A stretch of DNA of 64,000 nucleotides from Numida meleagris (lineage: Eukaryota; Chordata; Aves; Galliformes; Numididae), in contig NC_034412.1 in the NCBI RefSeq assembly GCF_002078875.1, positions 32,578,657 to 32,642,656 of the forward strand, in the 5' to 3' direction. How positions within the stretch are numbered: position 1 is the first letter of the stretch; every line of letters begins with the position of its first letter. The position numbers and the translations under genes are program-made. The notes under the pieces are model-generated. The model was given only the letters and a program-made list of their open reading frames with translations, was not told the DNA's origin and made no database searches. Below are positions 13,739 through 27,376 of the stretch, piece after piece.

Positions 13739-14380
13739 TATTTCGTATAATTGAATAGCTACTTTGAATATTAACACTCTTATAGAAAATGAAAGTGACA
13801 AATATAGACTGTCTTCCTTCAGTTAAAAGTATACTATGGTAAAATCTGCTGCTAGAAAACTCTCTGTTAATGAATGTTTATGTCAATTATGTAACTTCTG
13901 CACTTGTTACAGTTGTGAAGATTTAGTCTCTGGAATAGAATTTGTTTAATTTTAAATACATTGATATTGTTCCTACTGACAAGTAGGCATGAACGTTAAT
14001 GGATACTGAACATTTTGTTACATGGATCTATTTAGTTCAAAAGCAACCAGAGTTGATAAATGTTTGCTCACCAAATGCAGCTTCAGTGTCTCTGTAGTTT
14101 ACATCTCTAGCTGAATGAAAGTGTCAAGGGATTAAAATGAAGTAAAAGAACACAATACATCATTTGTTTTCTAGATGATGGAACTCTTCCTCTAGAAAAG
14201 GTTTTACCTCCTTAGGTAGCCCATGTAACTAGGTCTACATCCCATGCTAGGCATGTCTTCTTCACTCCATTACAATTGCTAAAAAGCTGTCTAAACAGCA
14301 TACAAATGCTATTAAAAAGAACAGGGGAAAGCTCTTTTTAGTGCAATTTCTTCTGCAACTTAATGGCTCGAGGAAAGAGA

Positions 14381-14392
14381 TTTTTTTTTTTT
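14381..14392. repeat. poly-T run (T12)
   Basis: Simple homopolymer tract with no attached repeat body. Confidence 0.85.
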
Positions 14393-16736
14393 CCCTGTGT
14401 GTAGTGATCCTGAACATTTGCTTAACTTGTTTTCTTTCCATCCCTGTCCTACAGGACTTGCAAGAAGCAGATTTCTGTTTCCAGTACCTCTGTAAATGAA
14501 GGGAGAAGGAAACTTGCTGTTCCCAAGGCAATAAACAGCCTTGCTTTGTTTTATTGTTTTAGATAATCAAATATCTGTGAAAGACATTCAATAAAGTCAT
14601 TGGAGATTAGTCTTCTAGTCATAGAAAAGCACAGGAAAAGCTTTTCCTACTGGGCTTGATCTAGAAAACCTAATTTAGTGGCCATTGTTTTGTTGCTGGC
14701 ACCATCATTGTGTATATTATTTTGCACAGAACCAGACAAAGCAGGCTCTGATATCAAATTAATGTTACCTGGATGAGTGAAGAGCTATAATTTATAAGAA
14801 TTGGCTTAGTGCACAGAGGAGGAAGGCCTTGTGTTGTATTTCCTGCATGACAGGGGAAATTGAGCTTAAAAGTAGCTTTTTGTATTTGAGACAAGGAAAT
14901 GTTTTTTCAGTATTATTATTAACACGAGTTCTGAAGTCACTCGCTATACTATACTGATTTGGCTAAAAGAAAATTATTAACAAATAAATATTGGGAGTTG
15001 AAACTGCAAAGAGCGCCATATTTGGTGTTAATGAGCAACACAGGAGTTATTTCATTGTAATATTCAGAAACTGCTAAAATCTGAATCCACTGAGATTCAT
15101 AATTATCATTAATGGAATTTAATGTTTTCAGGATGGTGGAAAATATCCTGGCTTTAATAAAATATTAACAGGCAGAAACTCTGGATTAAATATTCATCCT
15201 GGTGCCTTTGGAGGTTATGTTCTATTACTACCCTACAGCCCATTAGTAAATAATGATCTAGTGGCAAAACCTTCTGGGATATAGTATAGCGTAGCACAGA
15301 ATTGCTGCATAAAGTTAAATCTTAGGATTTACGTATTTTCAATTTTGTGAAGTAATTATGTTGTTTACTGGGAAAAGAGTTGGTGCCAATAGTCATCTAA
15401 ATGATATCAATAGAGTTAAATTATCAAAGTTGAGCTGGAGGCATTCTTACTGCATGATTCCTCCAACACTAGTGATAGCTGCCTCGCTGCACGTTGAGCA
15501 TTGCCTGGGCAAGCTTTACTCTTGCCTTGCTCAGCCTTACTGGCCCCAACCTTTTCTGTCAAACAGAGCTGGGCTACTTAAAGTAGCAGCAGAAAGAGAA
15601 GCAGGTAGTGAGGCTTTGGGGCATACCTTTTCCTAGTAATCACAATAGAAGCACATTAATATTGCTAATATGTGAAGAGATTACTGAGTCTCCCATGAAA
15701 ATAAAGATGTGAGCATTTCTGTTTTCCAGCAAATGTTGTGTGGAGTTGATGGAAAGTGCATTGTTGAAATTGATTAGTAATGGAAATTTGGGACTTTGAC
15801 ATATCCATTTTTTAATAAATAGGTTCTCAGTTTTAAAATCAGTCTTTCATTTAATAGGCAAACATTTGTAATGACGTTGCAGCATCTCATGAGAGTTGTA
15901 CTTGAGCCAAGGAATTGGCAACACACAGAGAACAAGGATAAGTAGCAATCTAAATACAGCTTTCAAGATGCACTGTGGCTAGCAAGTCCCATGGCGTGCT
16001 GTTTTTTTGTCTGCATGAGAGGGAGAGGAGCATAGTGCCCCAGAGAAAACGTATTTCAATCAGGCAGCCAGACTACAACTTGCAATTTCCTTCCTCAGAG
16101 TACTACATACCTATTGTATTTGAAACAAATTGCCAGTGTGAACACTGTACCAAGGCACAGTTCTATCTTTGATGTCAAAGATAAGGCAACATATCTGCAC
16201 TTAGAAGTTAAAGAGCATAGTGTCATGGAGGATACTAGAAATATGTTGGTTTTATTATTCAGCTACAAATATGGACTAGGACAATTATAAAATACGTGAG
16301 ATTGTTTTGTCTGCAATAGAGCTAAGTATCTGCATTTTCTGATTCTTAATGGATGCTGTCAATTTTAACTGGTGAACAAACTGGCATCAAATAGGAGGGA
16401 TACCTGGACCCCAAAATTGATGGTGCCGTATCTCTCCAAGTCATAGCAGTTCATGAAAACCTAAGTCCTTTCACAGACCCAAGGAATAAAGGTGTTTTCC
16501 CATACAATTTCTGGAACTCTTGAGGGAAGAAAATTAGACAGAGAAAAAAAGATAAACTTTTTCTTTGGATTACAAAGGTACTAAATCGATGTTTTCTTAT
16601 GTGGATTTCAGGAGAGTGTGAAGAGTAAATCCAAGTATCTGAGGAAAATCTGGATGGATGGGTGTATGCTCTTGCAGTTGTTTGTTTTCTGTTTCAGGTT
16701 CTTGTGAGAGTAGATAACATTTTTTTTGTTTGTTTG

Positions 16737-16790
16737 AGTACTACTACTGTAGTACTTAACAGCTTAACAGAGCTGTTCTGCTAAACAGCT
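16737..16790. repeat. cluster of short inverted repeats with 13-bp spacing
   Basis: AGTACTAC (16737-16744) pairs with GTAGTACT (16749-16756). AACAGCT occurs at 16758-16764 and 16784-16790, with its complement AGCTGTT at 16771-16777 exactly midway. The three 7-mers therefore start every 13 bp with alternating orientation. I do not recognise a factor for this arrangement. Confidence 0.7.
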
Positions 16791-19493
16791 GCTTGTGCGT
16801 TTCTGCACTCCACTTAATGATATTCGTGCAATACCCTTATTTACTACGAAAGTCGTTGAACATCCACCTTCAGGGTTCAGCTTACTTTAACAAGTAAGGA
16901 TCTTTGTTATTTGTTATTTGTTAAAATAAATCTCTAATTTACTAATCCATATAATTTACTATTATAAGCAATTCTATATACTCATGTGCATGGTAACATG
17001 TGGCTGCAATGTCCCAAATCAAGATTTGGCTAGTTATTGTGAACAGCTCAGGAAAGGCTACTGAATTTGATGCCAAATCAGTTCAGAGAGCATTTGTGGG
17101 AGATGGGCCCCCTTTGACTGTAGCTCTTCGCCCATGCATGCATCTGATTTCCTAGGAGTTAGAATTTTGTGAGCCTGGGACAGCTCCAGAGAATTGTTTG
17201 GCAATTTGTCCTGGCTCATCTGCCAAGGTGCTAACTGTAGCAATACTAAGGTTGTTTTCTGTAGAACAGTCTTGGACTGAGAAGGCACAGCAACAAGCTG
17301 TGGGTTTTAAGGTTTGCTGGACCCAGCCAGAGCTGACTTTAGGTCAAGCCATTTTCTGTTTTCATATCCAGCTGTTTTGCTTTCAAGAGCCTGGTGCTGA
17401 GTGCTGTGTTTTCTTGAGATTTTAGTTTTGAGTTTAGCCTACATAATGTAATTATGTTCTTATTGCACCGTTTCTTTTTAACAATTTTCAATATACTTGA
17501 GATGATTGTGCATTAAACTGTGATGCTACCATGGATGCTGTATTATAAAGGGATTCCGATCTATGGGTTACTGGGTATGATTTGTTCCTTAGTGGATGTC
17601 TGACAGTGATGACAACTGTAATATTAACTGGAAAATAAATAAAGTAACAGAAAATAGACATTTTGCAGGTGGATGAATAATCTGAAATGTGGAAGGTATA
17701 CATCTTCTTATCTTATTTATTAAGACAGCAATATATATTTACAGATATCGGTGGGTGTGACAGCTTTACAGCTTATACTGTTTGTTTGCATTCAAATGTG
17801 ACTGTACAAGATATTTTTATTTCTGGGCAGTAAATAATATATTATCTCTGCACTGCATTATGAAGTGCAAATATATGCAGTGTATTAGGATGTGTGGTCA
17901 TGGTAATTTTGCTACTTATAAGGACGTATGTTTTCATTGATTTTAATGCTACCTGAACTAAGTATGAAATGAAGAAAAACGTGATATGTGTTTGTAGTGT
18001 ATAGAGATTCATATATCCTGATTGACTGTGTTCTACACTTCTGCATATGAAGGAAATAAGCAATAATGTGATAGCTCTGTAGAATTGTTGCAAATGTGAG
18101 CCTGAATTTATTTAACTAGTCATGCTGTGTAACTGCTGGAGAAAGAGGAGACTAATGAAGTTGCAGTGGTAGATTCTATGCTGTGTTAACACCACCTAAC
18201 TTTGGTAATAGAAGAAATGTATGCTACAGTTCATATCTAAGTGATAAAGGTGCTACTAGCAGATTTGTCTGGTACATTTGTTTCTATATTATAGATGTAT
18301 AACAATTTTACAAAACACTAACTCTGGTGGAAAAATTTATCTGTGGAAAATGTTTTTCCTCCAGGCAACTGCCCTATACTGTAGACACAATTCAGTGTTA
18401 TACTCAGAAACATGGGTTACTCAGTAAAGTAACTGTGAAACACAAATACTTCAGGTTGTCAGCTGCTTTTTGTCTTTATGTCTGCATGTATGTCTATGTA
18501 AAAATATACATGTATGACTGTAGAGGAAGATGTGCTAGAATTACTCCAAAAACTATTTCCTTATAACTTCAAAAAACGTCTCCTATGGTTGTTTCTGAAG
18601 TTCTTGCAGAAACTATAACTGTAGTAACTTTGCACCCAGTGTCAAGAAATTAGTCTTTGAAGAACCTCTTGGACAGTTTTTTAGGAAGCTGTTGAATAAC
18701 TACATAACCAAATGTCTGGGACGTAAAGTTTGTGTAGACTTTATTTTATTTATTTATTAACAAAGATCTAATCAACATGCTGAATCTCAATTTTACTTGA
18801 TAGGTGTTGAATTATTTATCATGAAAGGTAGCAACTTCTGGTCTGTGATTTTTGTTTTTCCCAACACTTCGTAAGTCATGCTATCAACTGGGTTTTGACA
18901 AATCTAGACTTCAGGGTAGATTAAGTCTTCCTGGTATCATTAACTTTGAGTAGCAGAGAAAGTGTCTAGTTATCTCTTCTGAAATGCTCTTTCCAATACT
19001 GTTGTAAACTTGTTTAGTACCTTTATAGCAGTGTAGAGAGTGTGCTCAGCCAAAGCTCTACTTCTTTGACAATTTTTTAATTATGTTAGGTAAACAGATC
19101 TATCAAGTTCCTGGACAAAGCCACATAATCCACTAACTGAGTACACATATTTTGTTTATTTATTTATGAATCAACATTGCTTTTTCACTGTATTCTTAAG
19201 TTAAGTGGAAGAGTGCCAGTGTATCTGAAATACTCTTTTTCCTGTAGCCCCTGGATTTTGTTCTATTGTATACCATCTGAGCACTAGGAAACCAAGCCTC
19301 TAGTTATCTTTTAAATGGCTGTAATTTCCTTTTGCTAACTAGCAGAATAACCTTATCTACAGCTGTATCTCAGTTTTAATCCAATTTATCTTCATCAATA
19401 TTGCCACCCCTCACACCATCCTCTGGAAAGCTTAAAAGGAAAATAGCTTAATTAGGAACAGCAATGGCATTTCACTTTCAGAAAGATGGAATG

Positions 19494-19512
19494 TTCAACA
19501 CACTGTGTTGAA
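19494..19512. repeat. 19-bp palindrome
   Basis: TTCAACACA and TGTGTTGAA are perfect 9-bp arms around a single C. This is a possible binding site for a dimeric factor or a chance hairpin. Confidence 0.75.
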
Positions 19513-22500
19513 ACAGTATTCTCTGATTAGAATAATTTATGTGGCAAACACAAAATAAATATGAGGAAAGAGCCTTCTGTAACCAGTGTACCCAGAACAA
19601 TGTTCTCTTGTGTTCACAAATTAGGAAATTGTCATGAGAAACAATTAATATTCTTATACTGAAATGTAAGCAAATCAGTATCTTTGGTATGAGATACTAG
19701 GCAATACAAACTTTAATATGGAATGAAATTTTATAATGTGCTTAAGCTGTCATATTTGCATTTTTATATTTCGTGTTGATTATATTTCAGATTGTATCAA
19801 TAACTTTTCTTCGGCTTTTTAGTGGAAGAATAAACATTTCATGGTGATCTTGACTCTTTGTGCTGCATGATTATGAATATAGTCCCCTTGCAACACTCAG
19901 GAAATCAAAAGTGAAAAAGGCAACATTTTTCTTTTGTAATGGTCAAGGAAAATATATGCTATTTAAAATAGGGAATACATATTTAATTACATTAGCATAG
20001 AGTGAGCATATAGTGCAAAGGCAGAATGTTTTATCAAAAATTATTTTATGGAGAGATATCAGTGATCAATGTTATGAAATATATTAATAATTACAAATTA
20101 ATAAGAATCTTGACTTAATGTTTTAATAGAAGTTAGAATTCTGGACATAGAAAGCCCAGTGCCCTAAAACTAATATAAAAGAATATTGGGGGTTTATTAT
20201 CTAGTTTGTTCCCTTCTACGGATTTATCTGAATTGCTCTTGGAGAATTCTGACCAGAAAATGACTGTCAAGTTCCTGGTTATCTTGTCTGTTAAAGTCTG
20301 GAATCCTTGTACCAAAAGAAAAGAGATGACGACCAATCTCCTCCAGCATTCAGTGAAGTACCAGTAAGTACTATCATTATTACTCAGGTCACCTAAAATT
20401 ACTTCATTAATGCAAATCAGATCTGTAGAAGTTGTGCTATAAGTTCTGTGTATGTTTGTTATTTATTATTTCACCTACTACTTGAATTTATGGTGCTTGT
20501 GGAGTCTTATGTCAAGGAGGATGTTCAGTGTACTGTCTCCCTCCGAAAAGGCAGGACTGTCACCTCTCAAAATGGGACTGGCAGAGTACGAGGAGAGACT
20601 ATTGTTCCCTGGCTGTCAAAAGCTGGAAGAATTGACAATTATTCTGACAGTCTGCGTTATCAAACACCCAGTATGAAAGTGAGACTTATTTATGTAGTAT
20701 TCTTTTCTTGCGTACTAACTTAGTGGGTTTTTTTTTGAGTAGAAAATCAAATTTCCTGTTTCTGTTATTAATTCTCTTAGGAAAACTGTTTTTACCCTCA
20801 CAAAGTGCTAGTCTGTGAAATACTAAGAATTATAATAATTCAGGTATTCAAAGTAGATGGGCGAGAAGTGTTCAGAACACAGAGAAACTCTGACTGAGGG
20901 TTTTTTGCTTGTTTGTTTGGGGGTGCAAAAGAAGAAAAAAAATGAGGATAAGGGATGTGCCTGGGCCTGTTATAGCTGTCACCACATTGATGAGCTCAAA
21001 TGGAAGAATGTGAGGCTTTTTAATATATATTTTAGCCTTTTAAGTCATATGTTGATTCCAAAATGAAAATGTATATTTTACTTCCGCAGTCCTAAGCTCC
21101 CCAAATATAATTTGTAACAACATTAGTATTCCAAATACAGCAGCTGAAGGAAGCTGGAGGCCCAAACTATTTCATAGAGATGGTAAAAAGGTGATAATAC
21201 ACAAATATGCGAGTAATTGGTCCCAATTCAGAGAGACCGAATACTTGATACAGGCAATACAATAGAAATCACCGCTTTCTTTTGTTATCACTTCCAACTT
21301 CTGAAGTATTTTCTCTGTCAAGCAATGCTCATTATCTCAGATGACTCCTATCTCCATCACTTTTGTGCTGCAAACTGCACAGCAAGTAAAGGTCAAAGAT
21401 AATTAGCTGAGGAAGGGGGCTGTTTGTTTTCATCCTCACCAGAGATTTTATTTTTGTAATTATGAATAGAGAGTTGCTAATGTTACAGAATGAATCCCCA
21501 GTGAAAAAATTTAATACCAAATGGAAACAATCTTCGCATGGTAGTAGCAAATTTAAGGTGTTTCTTATAATCTGTCAAAGTTTCATTTGTTACCAGCCTA
21601 ATAGACTTCACAGTGAGACAAAAGAAACCTAAAGTTTGATTTTAAACCCTAAAAAGCTAAGCTAAAAAAAATTGTAAATTCAGACTTGGCAAGTGAGAAA
21701 GGAGCTGGATAGAAAGCTAGAGAGATTGGAAGTGTATGGTGTCGTGGCTAATGATAAAGATGCCTTCAAATGCCATGAACTGCTGGGAATGAATAAAGGA
21801 CTGTCAGGGCTTTTCTTGTGTGGTGTTTTTTTTTTGTTTTGTTTTGTTTTCTTTTCTTTTAATGTTATCACCATTCTCTGTTCTCTTTACCTGGATGTCT
21901 TGGATGCTGCTTCTTCATATTTTTTTTTTTTTGCTGCTCTGTGATTTTTTACCTGTGAGACCAAAGGATCACCTATCCAGATGTCATCATCACTGTACAG
22001 TTCACTAGCAAGTACAAATGTGATCTTCTTGAAAATAATGAGAACAGTGGATTTAAAGCAAGAAAATCAGAGCAAGTCAATAAATGAGTTTCCTAGTTCT
22101 ATTTCTTCGTAGTATTATGTACTTTTTGTGATAAAGTTAGAACTTGTACATGAAGAGAAATTTTGCTAGTATTGTTCACCGTCACTTGGGATGATCAGGT
22201 GCAAAATAAGCAAGTGGATTTTAAGTTTTTTTAGGAAAATGCATGTGTGTGTAGCTCTGGATAAAACCTTGACATTTTATAAATGTAAAAATAATCATAT
22301 ATATTTTAGCTAACCTCACACAAGGCAAACATGAATGGAACAAACTTCTGAAACATTGAAAACCTCTTGGCTACAGCTGTGCTGGATCAAAGTGGTTAAT
22401 ATTTTAATGAGAAATGGTTTTAGTTGCAGAATTAGAAAAAGGAGGTTACTTGCAAAGAAGATGCACCAAACATTTTCCTGTTCCTTGTCAGTATGCTAAA

Positions 22501-25014
22501 TGTTTCATAAGACTTTTTTTCTCCCAAATAAGAGTGTGTGCACATTCAGTTTAAATGTTGGAGTTGCCTCTGACATATTTTAAAATAATGTCTTAATAAA
22601 ATCACGAGCATATTTTTCACCCAGTCCTTAACAAAGCTACACGTCTCACAGCCACCAATTACAGGTTGATGCTGCGACGTTGACAGTTGTTTTGGAATAT
22701 TTTGAAGTGCTGAAGGTGAAATGTAATTGACTGTATATATCACATAAATGTTTCGATCAATTTAAATTAGTCAGTAGGTGGCCATGTATCACAGATGGAA
22801 GTGTGGTATTTAACAAGAAGAAAATTCCTATTAATAATGCAATCCTTTGTATATTAATCCATTAGTAGACTTTGTCTTATGTACATGCACTGTCTGATTC
22901 AATTACAGTAGTGGGCCTGAAAACATGAAAATTATCCTTCCTCTTCTTAGTGTCTCTATCTACAGTGCTTAAAGATAAAGTAGACATTGGAATCATAGGA
23001 AAACTGGATTGAATACAGAATTTTTTTCTTTTTTTTCATAGAATGATATATTCTTGTTTGTGTGCATATATATATACATAAACATTCTTGTGTATATATA
23101 CTGCAAGTCCTCATTCTCAGATTTTGACGTCCTTTTCTCAGATTAGAGCTTGAGAGGGCAAGTGGAAGCGGTATCAAGATCTTTTGACAGGAGTCACTTT
23201 CATTTTCTGTTTTCTGATCTGATGACTTGAAAAGGACAAACTCATTTCCACTGAATTTCTTTCTGTTCTTTTATTGCCATTAAATGGATTAATAGTTTAC
23301 CTTGTTATATATATTTCAGAGATACTATTCACCATTTGTGGGATAATAAATGTACTGTCCATGTGTAAAATGTTGAGTTTAGCACAAAAAAACCCCTCAT
23401 AAAATAACAGCTGAAATTGTAATAACTTCAGCAAGTTATGTATATTTGGTATATTTTCAGGATGTCTTTTTTTTCCCCACTAAAAAAATTAAAACACTTC
23501 TCAATATTTACTGCTTTCTGAAAAGGGGATTGTATCATTTTTGGTTATAGCTAAATATATGTTAAATGCCTGATATATCAGCTATAACTTTGGAGAACTG
23601 ATTATACATGTTTTATGAGCCACAAACACCTGGAAACAAATAGAGCTGGCTTAAAAGAAATCATGTCATTATTTTGTTACTTGAGGAAAAATGTTGAGTT
23701 GTTCCACCTTAGAACAGCAAAAACGGGAGTATCACTCTGTTGCTTGCCCCCAGTTATGGTATATTTCCACTTTTTTTGGTTGTTGTTTTTAAACATCTGT
23801 TCTCTTTTAGATTTATACACTGTAAATAGCAAAGGTAAATATTTTTTGAATGTATCTTCCCAGATATATTAGACTATCTGAGAAAGTAAATAGAATTAGT
23901 TTGACTACTTTTTATGATGTTTGAGTGAAGAAAAAAACAAAAACTAACCAGTAGACTGCTTCTAGCGATGCACTAGATATTCCTGTTTTGATTAAATATT
24001 CCAGAATAATGTCATCAATCAAAAAGTTTCCCATTCCACATAGAGAAATGTTTCCTTTTTAAGCATTGCTAAACACTTTGACATATTTGAAAAATGGAGT
24101 CCTAAATCCTAAAGGTTATTTGTCATAGGAGAAAGAGAAAATATGTTCTATGTGTGCGAGAATGGCAAATAAAGACTGTAAAGATGATAAATCTTGAGTT
24201 GAATACAGAAGCTACTTGGATTCACAGTTCCAGCTTCATCTCACATAGCTGTAGTTTAATTTGGCCTTTACTGACCTATAACTATGTACAACAGGGAAGT
24301 AGTGGTCAGTAGATCATGTCTCAGGGTGAAGTCTGATGAAGGAAACAGAAATCAAGTGGTACCTACTATATTTTGAATGCTGGCTATGCTGAATCCTTAT
24401 AATAATGAGCTGATTTGATTTTCAGGATTGTTGTTGTTGGTGGTGTTTATTTTCAAAGACACACAAAGTAAGGTAAAGCAAGCCTTGATTCTGTCCTCTC
24501 TCACAAGATTTAAGTGATGAAATACATGTGACAGGCCTGCAAAGTTTTTTGCAGTAGAAATTATTGCAGCCAAGGTCACTTGTTGGTATTATTAAAACCA
24601 TTTTATTCAAAAGAAACTTTCTAAAGGCTTTTTCTCATAGCTGATAATTTCAGACAGAGATAAAATTATTACTTTATATTAAATAATCTTGCCAGGCTAC
24701 AGTGAACATTTATAAATCCTGGAGATGCTTGAAGTGAGGAAAAAATAAATAACTTTATATTTGCATATTGTATGTTGTGGTCATAGCATGCAACTTTGTT
24801 ATGAGATAAATAGTTCAGATTTTATGTTAACATGGAGAGTTTGCTGCACCACTTGGATAAAGATTTAGTAATTTTAGAGGGAGAGGCAATAAAGTGATGC
24901 TTCTAAATCTCTGTAGTGTTTGACTATAAACTGATTTTGGCATTTGGCGTATTTTAGAATTCTTTCAGTAATATCTACTTCTCTCTTTGTTAATGTTGTA
25001 ACATCCCCAAATTA

Positions 25015-25456
25015 TTAGATAATGTCTTGATAATGTATTTCAGGGAAATCAGGGGCATCTTCATCATTATAATATTCAACAACCGAACACTCTAATGACA
25101 GGTTAATGAAGGTGGGGGAACTAGGGGCTGGAAGTTGTTGGTCATCCCTGGGTGTGTTGCAAAGTAAAACGCTGTAGCTGCTACGCTGAATCTCACACAA
25201 AACCATGACAGGAATTTTCTTTCCCTGTTTTGAGGTTGAGATGTTCATGAACCACTTCATGAACCAGTCCATGCAATTGATAGTGGTAGACTGTGGAAAG
25301 CGGACTAGAGAAGTTCAGGTCCTGCAGTTTGAGCTCCCACTTAGTGTGGAATGTTGGCCAGCCTTCACAGAGCTCGGCTTTGCTGAAACCCTTGGCACTT
25401 TGGATATAAAGTGTTGCCCACTGAGTCTGTTTAGATCTAAGGAGGTGCTTTTCTCC
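25015..25456 (-). other. overlapping minus-strand open frames, unrecognised
   Basis: On the minus strand one frame is open from 25456 down to a stop at 25192-25194 (about 88 codons). A second frame is open from 25272 down to 25015 (about 85 codons), so the two overlap by about 80 bp. The second ends in an acidic stretch rich in Asp, Glu and Pro. Neither has a motif I recognise, and the first lacks an obvious initiator. They may be two halves of a frameshifted relic or coincidence; chance is the default explanation. Confidence 0.15.
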
Positions 25457-27275
25457 TCACTGGCTGAGGCTGCAGTCTTTATGTAGTAGCATATGCTTTT
25501 TGGTGGACACAGTATTTAATTGTCTTGTTCTTCTTACTAAGTCAATCGGCACAGTAGTACAAAAATAAATTGAATGAGAAATACTCTAGACAGGGGTGAA
25601 AATTTAAGGTTCTGCAAATTTCAGATACAGTGCCAAAATAGTGAGAAATGCTTGCACACTAACCTACTGGTAAATAATAGCTTTTACTTTTGGTTCCCTG
25701 GTACGTAAATATCTTAAATTCCCTTCTTTTGCATTTTGCTATATATAGCTTATATAGTTAATGCTACATAAGCATATTGTTATGCAAAATCTAGAGGATA
25801 AAATGTGTTTTGTGACAGGGTAATAAATGTACTGCACATTCATAAAAGAGTTACTTTGTAATTTATGGACAAAAACCCATTAATGGTCAAATACCATTCA
25901 GAAAATGTCAGCTGGATTTTTTTTTTTTTAATAACTCCAGCTACTTAGATGCTCTGTATGAATATTTTCATTGTTAAACTAACTCATAATAGTTCCTCAG
26001 TCCCTAAATAGTCTGAGAAATAATTACAGCTCAGTACAGCTCTTGAAAGTGAAGACTGGCACAGAGTTGTGTAAGGGGAAAAAACATGAGTATCAGTTCT
26101 GAAGCATATACCTTTTAAAATCTGGACAAACAAAGCAGTTTAGTGAATTGACCGATCTCAGTTATTTTTGTGAGAAAGCATATACTCCTTCTAAAGGGAA
26201 TTTTAAAAGACTAATTGTTGTTATCTCATATCGTATTTGTAACATATAGATATATATATAGTGCCTGTAAAGACCCTTCTCACAGTCGGACCTGAGCATA
26301 TTCCAAGACCTTCAAATGATGTAGGGCAGATGTTACCTTTACTACCCCCAACTTTTTCATAGAGGAATTTTAATTAAATTATATTGCCTCAAGATCTGCC
26401 CCATATATTTGTCACCTATAAAGTTAAAACAAGTAAGGTGGGGGAGATTAACATTTTCATTAGAAAGCCACATTAGAGATTAATGTGATAACTGGTATCC
26501 TATTTTATAGGCAGTGCTTTGATTTACATCTGTTGCTGCCACATTTGAATTTGTCTGCATATAAATATATATATTTTTTTCAAAAAGATTGACGTAGTGA
26601 TTGCCAAAGAGCAATAGATATTTCTAAAGGAAATATGGAGGGATTTTATTTCTTTTCTAAAGTCTGGGAATGACAGAGCTCAGTCCTAGTTTATCTATAT
26701 AAGTTTATATAAGCCACATAGCATAAGAAGCTATTAATATTCAAGAGTTATTAGTACAAATCCCTTTATAAAGCAGACTTACTTTAGCTTTTGAGTGACA
26801 TTGCAACATTGTTTTTCGATGAGACTGTCCTTGAGAGTCAACAAACTCCATTTCACTAAGAGGGTTAATTAAGGTCAAGTTTATAATGGGGTAGGAAGAA
26901 GCACAGACTGAAGCGGCTGTATATCAGATTGAGATTTCAAGGTCCTTGCAATGCATTACTGACTGGAAGGCTGGCTAATGTGGGTGGCATAACATATTCT
27001 ATAGCAAGAAATGTTTGGAACGGACCTGAAAAGTCAAATAGAGTTCTTCTCACTGAAGCTCATTTCCGGGCAGTGTTGTTAATCAGAAAACTCCAGCCAG
27101 TCAGCCTTGTTTCTGAGGGATTATTCCAGGTTTGAGAGCAGAGCAGTGATCAGCAAGCATGTTTTCCTGGGTTTGTCCAGAATGTGGGAAATGCAACATC
27201 TCTGCATTGCCCAGGCTGCAGCAGGGAAGTGAATCTGGTTCTCCTGTGTCTCAAGGGTGTGGTACTCTGGCTGTA
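25457..27275. other. AT-rich unique sequence, no gene seen
   Basis: Unique sequence with a T-run near 25918-25930 and short TA dinucleotide tracts near 26249-26262 and 26565-26580. I see no gene or named repeat. Confidence 0.55.
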
Positions 27276-27291
27276 TTATCTATGTATGTGA

Positions 27292-27318
27292 TTTTTTTTT
27301 TTGCCTTTTTTTTTTTTT
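27292..27318. repeat. interrupted poly-T tract
   Basis: Two T-runs (27292-27302 and 27306-27318) separated by GCC, continuing into CC. Simple low-complexity sequence. Confidence 0.9.
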
Positions 27319-27346
27319 CCTAACATAAATGTCATGGAATCAACAC

Positions 27347-27376
27347 TCCCCTTCCCTCCCCTCCCCTCTCCCTTCC
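27347..27376. repeat. CCCT-rich pyrimidine tract
   Basis: A nearly uninterrupted C/T stretch with repeated CCCCT/CCCTT units. It is a polypurine-polypyrimidine microsatellite of the kind able to form triplex DNA in supercoiled plasmids. No function is implied here. Confidence 0.85.

Larger units (their letters stand above)
13739..25014. other. AT-rich unique sequence, no gene seen
   Basis: About 11 kb without a recognisable gene or interspersed repeat. Small structures include a T12 run at 14381-14392, clustered inverted repeats at 16737-16790, a TTTA-rich tract near 18739-18758, a 19-bp palindrome at 19494-19512 and an AT dinucleotide tract near 23064-23100. Open frames are at most 92 codons with no family motif. 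Confidence 0.6.

Noticed and set aside
23064..23100. TA-rich tract as a transposon end
   Set aside because: It is a simple dinucleotide repeat with no terminal repeat partner or target duplication.
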